A stretch of DNA of 64,000 bases, taken from contig JAQFVV010006231.1 in the NCBI GenBank assembly GCA_028023455.1, forward strand, positions 5,098,036 through 5,162,035, read 5' to 3'. Made by a program: the position numbers and the translations under genes. Source of the stretch: Epiperipatus broadwayi. Lineage: Eukaryota; Onychophora; Udeonychophora; Euonychophora; Peripatidae. The notes beneath the pieces are model-generated. The model was not told where the DNA came from, made no database searches, and saw only the letters and a program-made list of their open reading frames with translations. Positions 58,201 through 64,000 of this stretch are shown piece by piece. Position 1 is the first letter of the stretch. Each line of letters starts with the position of its first letter.

Positions 58201-58329
58201 AAAAACTTCTTATGAAACATAATGATAAATCTATAAAATAATGTATGAATAATTTTTACCAAAAAACATCGTAAATAGTAATTTAAAGTGAGAATTCTAC
58301 TCATGCTCTCCTCAACAGTTCTTCAGATT

Positions 58330-58482
58330 TGCTCATATAAAAGAATTTGAGTCATGGGAATAAGAGGATCCTTTTTATTCCTGCATAAATACTATATCTT
58401 GGATTGAAGAGGAAAGTATTCATTTATTTAACACTCTCAGAAGGCGCGTGCTCAATTAGCTTGAAAGGCTGATATTTGAATG
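58330..58482. repeat. single diverged arm of a foldback family
   Basis: CATAAATACTATATCTTGGATTG followed by AAGTATTCATTTATT, GCGCGTGCTCAATTAGCTTG and AAAGGCTGATATTTGAATG matches the right arm of the foldback at 36185-36283 block by block, with substitutions. No inverted partner lies next to it. Confidence 0.55.
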
Positions 58483-58495
58483 TAATATATATATT

Positions 58496-60480
58496 TGTAA
58501 CGGAATAAGTATATGCCATTACATTTCTTTCAAATAAAAGTGAAAAAAAAATATAAAATCACCCTCAAGCAGAAATATATATATATAAAAGAATTTAATT
58601 TTATTTAAATTAATATATATAATGAACAGATAGCAAACTAATTATATAATTTAAAGTTTAAAATCTAAAAACAAGATTGTTTTAATATAAATAATTTTTT
58701 TTAAAAATGCTGTTAATTAGTTATTTTTAATCTTAGAATGGAAATAATTTTCTATATTGACGTAATTGCAAACAGGCCCTTGGATATAGTCAGACAGGAG
58801 ATCAATTAAAAAAATACTAGTGATAAAAATTTTGAGTTTCCGTTCTAAAGAAAGCTGACCAATAACAATGGAAATAAGCACACGGACCACAGAGAAAAGA
58901 TAAGCCTGGTAAGATCAATCCTGGAATTTGCTGATAAGAATTCACAAAGATATAAAAGAAAACTTTGAAGTTGAGATTCAGATTTGGATTGCTCTTGTTG
59001 ATTGCGTGTTATTTAAATATATTAGAAGTGTATTGTGGATCTCCAAAATGTAGGGGTCAGCAATAATTTACATTTCCCATGTTTGCAGCAGCTGAGGCGG
59101 GCTCCAGAGAATGATGGTTACCAGAAACTGGCCAGTAACAGACTTGTCTCCACCTAGAACAGTATAAAATGAAAAGAACTTTGAATTGTGTGACACATCA
59201 AGGACCACCAAGATGGACTTCAATAAATCTATAGCATTGGAAAGTATGAACTTTGCTTTTATAAAACAAACTTTTCCAATCATAATTTTAAACGTTACTT
59301 AATTTTTAAAAGAAATCTTCTGACTAAAATTTAAATTATTTGTCATATTTTCTTTTAATATCATTTCCATTCTCATAATTTCTTTTAAATTAATAATTTA
59401 AAATGGACATAAATGGCTGCATAGATTCATAAGATTGTTATTTTAAGATGTGTTAATTTTGAGTGATTGTTTTGTAGTTAAATCGGTGCTGGTGGATAGA
59501 TGTATGAATGTTTTATGTCAATGTAATTTGAATAGGTGCATTGGATACTCATCCTCTTGTACCACATTAGCATACAGGGCATAATACCCACCTGAACGTA
59601 TGGCCAAAAAGGTAGCCATCATGTTTGTCAATGGTCATAGAGTATTTTCTACACTACTGATTTTCTTACTCTGATTAGGACAGTAAGCCAGCAAAGACTG
59701 CTATCCCCATTTACAGAGCTTCTCATATATATATATTTCAAATAATTTTGTTCTTATATCACCAATTGGGCAGTGGATCATTCCTGTCTGTTAGTGAGGT
59801 TTCTTAATAATCATGGGGAAGATGTGCATTCCTTCCCACCATGTTTCGTTATTTCTCTAATGATATCATGCTACAGACGTAAATTCCTGTTAGCACGGTT
59901 GTGTTATGCTAATAATCTCATTTTGCATTGGTCACATCGGTATATCAGTAAGCTAGCGTTGGTTTAAATGTGAGATTTTAGCCTAAGGTCAAAAGGGATT
60001 GGATTGGTTATATGCGTAATCTATGTAGCATATTCACACTTACTAAAATTGTATTAAATCAATTAAATGCTTCCATCTGTGCATATAATTCAAATCAAAT
60101 ATATTTAGTTAATTTAATTTTCAGAATCTTTCCTTTTAATGTGTGTGTGCATTATAATAAAATGTTTTGTTGAATTAATTTTGGCAGTAATATATTTTAT
60201 ATATTTTACTAATAATATTTAAAATTAATGCTTAGAAATTTTAACATTCAGAGTGGTATTTTAAGCTCTGCTTCTCCCTGAGCTAGTAACTGATGCTTTC
60301 GGTTCGATAAAAGAGTAACCTCTCCCATGCGTATCTGCCTACTATATAAATTTTCCAGGTTCAAATGGCCTGGTAGCACCCTGGTATGGCAGATTAGGTT
60401 AGGAAGGTTCCGTCAACCATTATATTATAAATTTGTAATTAAGTTTTATTGGTGTTCCTATAGAAATCATTCATATCTAT
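58496..60480 (+). repeat. ~2-kb unit, first copy of tandem pair (LTR-like)
   Basis: Begins with a hairpin TGTAACGG...CCATTACA (58496-58523) and is homologous along its length to 60481 onward. A TATA-like GATATAAAAG lies about 450 bases from the start. Near the end come TGAGCTAGT and a stem CCAGG/CCTGG enclosing TTCAAATGG (about 60356-60374), which resembles a tRNA T arm. No ORF is conserved between copies (those seen are 64-71 codons). It may be an LTR or another non-autonomous unit. Confidence 0.55.
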
Positions 60481-62510
60481 TGTAACGATATATAAATATG
60501 TCGTTACATTAATTTAAAATAAAAACATAAAAGTTCGCAAATAAAAGTAAAAAACTAAATGCTAAAATTAAAATGTTTGTTAAACGTATATACATTCGCA
60601 CAGATGCCAAACTTTAAAAATATTTTTTTTAAAAAAAAAACAAATATGAACGTACTTTTTTATAAAAAAAAGTACAAGATTTAAAAATAAAAACAGGTAT
60701 TAATTAATTCTTGTAATCTGTAAATGGAAATGATTGTTTATAAATTGTTTGAAAAGCAAGCTAGCCTTGGGCTCTTGTATAATTATAAAATGATCTGATG
60801 AAAGATAGATAAGAAAATAAAGAGAAATTAGCTTGACCAATGGAAGCACTAAGCTTTGGCTCGGACCCTAACGAAAGTGATGGATTAGTGACGTTTTGTT
60901 GATTGAATCCATGTGGATAATATAAAAAGGGAAATACAGTTTTTTCTGACAGTTCCAGCGTTTTGTGTTTGAGAGATGGGGTAGGACGCACATACCACAC
61001 TGTCTACAAAAAAAAAAAAAATGAATGAAAAGACTGTGATACCTTGAACCAGCTATTGCCATCTCCAGAACATTATCTTCCAATGGAGGCGTCGCGGGAA
61101 TTAAAAGCAGAAATCTGGACTCTTCTACCGTAAGCTATATTGACATGAACTCTAAATTTAAAAATGATTAAGAACTTTCGTTCAAGCTTATGAACTTCCA
61201 TCTGACTTTTTTAAGTTTAAAATCAAATTAATAATGTTTAATTTTATATGTTTTCCGATTGATAAAAATCATTTCCATTTTTTTTTTGTTTTTCTTATTG
61301 TATAAATTGTTTATTGTTTAAATTTTAAATGATGAAATTTAGGTTGGGTATAGACATTGCATAGATTCGTTAGCAGTTGATTATGTTGAAGTTTTCACAA
61401 TTGATTAGAATATATAGGTCAACGATGTTAATGCGGGCATCTTATGATGAATGCCATGGGGCCTTGTGTATTCCCTTTGCGATTGACGTTATCGATGATT
61501 TTGTATTTTGATCGATTGTGTTTAATTTGGATGTTTTTGACCGTGGAATCTGTGCAGCCGATCTATACTCAACATTTTAAAAACAAATTTATAAAAATAA
61601 TCTGTGCGAATGTATTTAAATGTTAAATTTAAGTCGGGCGTGAATGGCTATATAGTTTTGTAAAGTTATATTAAGGGAGGGTAATCTTAGGTTATTCATT
61701 TCGTAGTTGAATTGGTTCAATGGATTGGATATATTTGTGTAATTGTAGATGTAGTATGAGATCCGCTATGGGCAGGATTATATATATACGCCACACACCT
61801 TCTGTTTGCCTATGGATGGGTTTGTAAGACGGCAAAGGACCGCAGTCCATCCCTATAAAGTTTTATGTTTATTGTTCTACTCGTCAACAGATGTGACATT
61901 CCTGTTAGTGGAGAGACAATGTCTTCTCTAATTCTACTTGCTGTTCAGATGTACATTCCTGACAGTATAGTATTTTGTGTCGTCGTATTTTCATGCTACA
62001 TTGAATACATAAATGTATCAGATGGATTGGCGCCGGTTTGATTGTGAAATTTGTTGCCTAAGGTTAAATCAGGGAAGAATATTTTCTTTTCAAATGCAGA
62101 TCTATGTAGTCTATTCATACTCGACTCCCTAAATAAATATTAAACTCATGGTTGTAATTTACTTAAATGTAAAACTAAAGATTAATAGAAAAATCTAAAA
62201 TGTTGAATTTATTCCTCAAAATTTAAATGTTATTTTATATGTGCGTAAATAAATATTTTTATGTGTTAATTTCTGGCAGTGGCTTTTATTTATTTATTTA
62301 TATTTAAGATATAAATTAAGATATAGATTTATCTCTGCTACTCCACTGAGCTAGTGACTTGGGCTAACGATCTGAATATTTAAATAAAGTGGAATCTTAA
62401 CAGCGCTTATCTGCCTACTCTATAAATTTTTCTAGGTTTAAATGCCTAGATGGCGCTCTGTAGAGCAGATATCGTAGTTTGCGGTTAGATTCGATCTTCA
62501 CTTTCATTTC
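60481..62510 (+). repeat. ~2-kb unit, second copy of tandem pair (LTR-like)
   Basis: Starts with TGTAACGA...TCGTTACA (60481-60508), a perfect 8-bp inverted pair. Counterparts of the first unit: AATATAAAAAGG about 440 bases in, GAATGGCTATATAG near 61645, ACATTCCTGTTAGTGG near 61898, CTATGTAGTCTATTCA near 62102, and TGAGCTAGTGACTTGGG near 62345. Divergence from the first unit is high, so the duplication is old or the two inserted separately. The right end is approximate. Confidence 0.55.
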
Positions 62511-64000
62511 GATCGTTATACTATATATTGTAGTATTTTGACTGAAAACAATTTCTTTTTCATTCATATTTATATTGTTTTATAATATTGATAATAAAGA
62601 TGTATAATAAAACTTTACACTAATTATAAACTTTGTCTTAATAATTTAGGTCTTCTATCAACTTCTGCTAGCAGTTTAGAAATGTCTGAAAAACAGTATT
62701 TTGATCCCTATTTATAACAACAATTCCTCTCTTATTATAATGTGTTTTTTTTTGTCTTCATGAAAGTTCATATTCAATTTGGAAAATATATATTTATACT
62801 GACTTATCCTTTTGATAAAAAAAAAAAAGTTACGAGTACAGAATATTATACCATAGCAGAAAGTCTTAAGAGTTTCTTAATGTAAAACTTTAAAAAAATT
62901 TTAGAATAAAAAAATAAAAATAGAAATTAAATTCTTTAAAACCAATTTCTAACTGATTCATGAATAATTATTATGTTATTTTTTTTCTTCATAGTTATAG
63001 CTTACATATATATAATCTCTAATCTTGAGCAATGAACGAAACGCTCACTGTTGACAAACATTAGTGCCCCATTTCACTAAACTGCTCAGCCAATACAAAA
63101 TAATCATGACAAAATAATGTTTACATCTCTTTTATATCTATTATTACTATTTTTCTTGTTTTAAGTAATCCACAGAAATAGTTATATGTTAATATCCAGT
63201 ATTTAAAAAACATTATACTAGCTTACTTCAACTACTGTACTTTTAAAACTATTGATATAGTGTTTACACAATTTTTAAGTTAGTTTTTAATCTTTGATAG
63301 AAAAAAATGCAATACTATATACAGAGAAAATCTCATATGGTTTGAAGTGTTTTATATTTTTCATGTCTAGTTTTGTTTTCTAATGTCTCTTAAAATAATT
63401 CCTAAATTTATTTTCAATAGAAAAATAAAATTCAGATTATTATTAAATTTTGTCTTATCATGTGTTGTTTAAATCTATAGAAAAAAAGAAATTAAAAAAT
63501 CTTTCTATTAAAATAATTGTCAGAATGTTTCTTTTAAGAACAATAAAAAAAAAAAAAAAATTTAATATGAAGGTGTTTAAAGCGTCATGCTCTTAATTCA
63601 AAATGCTTGAGTCTGACTTATTTATATATAAATTTAAGTAGAGAAGAAGGTGGGAACTATCTTTTTCTCATAAAATCTCTGCCTTGTGTTTTAAATTGAG
63701 AGTTCCCTGTGCAGTCATTATTACATCTGATTGGCTGTCATATAAACATTTTTAAGGTGCATCTGTCAAAGGTTTCAGCCTTTCTTGTTATTATTAAAAA
63801 ATATCATTATTAGTTATCTGCCAAAAAAATAGCTGCACTTTAACCCCACAATTATCTCAAACCTTTCAGTCCATTCCTCTTACGTATACCATTGCATTCA
63901 TTATTATCACCAGAATAAAAAATTGGTAACAAACAAAATTTAATAAATGATAATTTATTAAATGCATGTCATTAAATAAAATTAATAACAAATTCATTAT
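62511..64000. other. AT-rich DNA, no gene recognised
   Basis: No supported gene. 63670-63690 carries a CTCTGCCTTGTGTT word related to the TATCTTGTGTT core of the foldback families. A 16-A run lies near 63545-63560. Confidence 0.5.

Noticed and set aside
60280-60380. Functional tRNA gene
   Set aside because: Only a T-arm-like stem and a weak B box are visible. Acceptor and anticodon stems do not form, and the segment belongs to the duplicated ~2-kb unit.

Overview
This window is eukaryotic, strongly AT-rich, and almost entirely repeat-derived. It looks like one long intronic and flanking stretch of an invertebrate-type animal genome. Evidence: GT-AG splice sites around two coding exons, several clades of non-LTR retrotransposon, a Penelope-like GIY-YIG fragment, a hAT transposase relic and LTR-type units. 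There is no operon structure, no ribosome binding site and no CRISPR array. The species cannot be fixed from sequence alone.

Host gene. Two minus-strand exons, 54614-54751 (46 codons, phase 0/0) and 35392-35554 (54 codons plus one base, phase 0/1), encode consecutive parts of a mitochondrial IBA57 homologue (CAF17/GCV_T-like Fe-S cluster assembly factor). Read in order they join in frame. The intron between them (35555-54613) is about 19 kb and holds much of the repeat load. I could not find the N-terminal exons (expected above 54751) or the C-terminal exons (expected below 35392).

Layout. 1-4069: AT-rich, no gene. 4070-6570 and 45020-47523: two copies of one ~2.5-kb LTR-like unit in opposite orientation. 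9.1-10.9 kb: structured islands, a 25-30-bp minisatellite and a minus-strand TATA element. 12.25-13.03 kb: three-part foldback. 13.17-15.67 kb: decayed hAT transposon. 16.1-17.7 kb: short repeats carrying hammerhead-like core motifs. 17.7-20.97 kb: near-complete but disabled RTE-type LINE. 21.04-28.27 kb: Penelope-derived inverted repeat with ~0.8-kb arms and a GIY-YIG fragment at its centre; its left arm is split by a nearly intact two-ORF LINE (21.28-26.55 kb) sitting in an ATT microsatellite. 30.1-31.1 kb: frame-disrupted protein-coding relic. 31751-35161: small LTR retroelement (two ~1.3-kb LTRs, 736-bp interior, GTAT target duplication). 35.96-36.28 kb: near-perfect foldback. 36.4-38.96 kb: heavily decayed jockey-like LINE. 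40.2-43.3 kb: small TIR element and several tandem-repeat blocks. 44.45-44.74 kb: foldback. 48.65-48.9 kb: SINE-like unit. 55.5-56.8 kb: R2-like LINE relic. 57.4-58.2 kb: another LINE relic. 58.5-62.5 kb: direct tandem pair of ~2-kb units.

The elements are nested, so relative ages can be read: the two-ORF LINE is younger than the Penelope inverted repeat, and the GTAT-flanked LTR element interrupts an older hammerhead-like tail. The most notable recurring signal is a CTGANGA...GAAA core enclosing a short stem at several independent loci, which recalls the hammerhead ribozymes known from Penelope-like elements and retrozymes. Full ribozyme folds are not demonstrated here.
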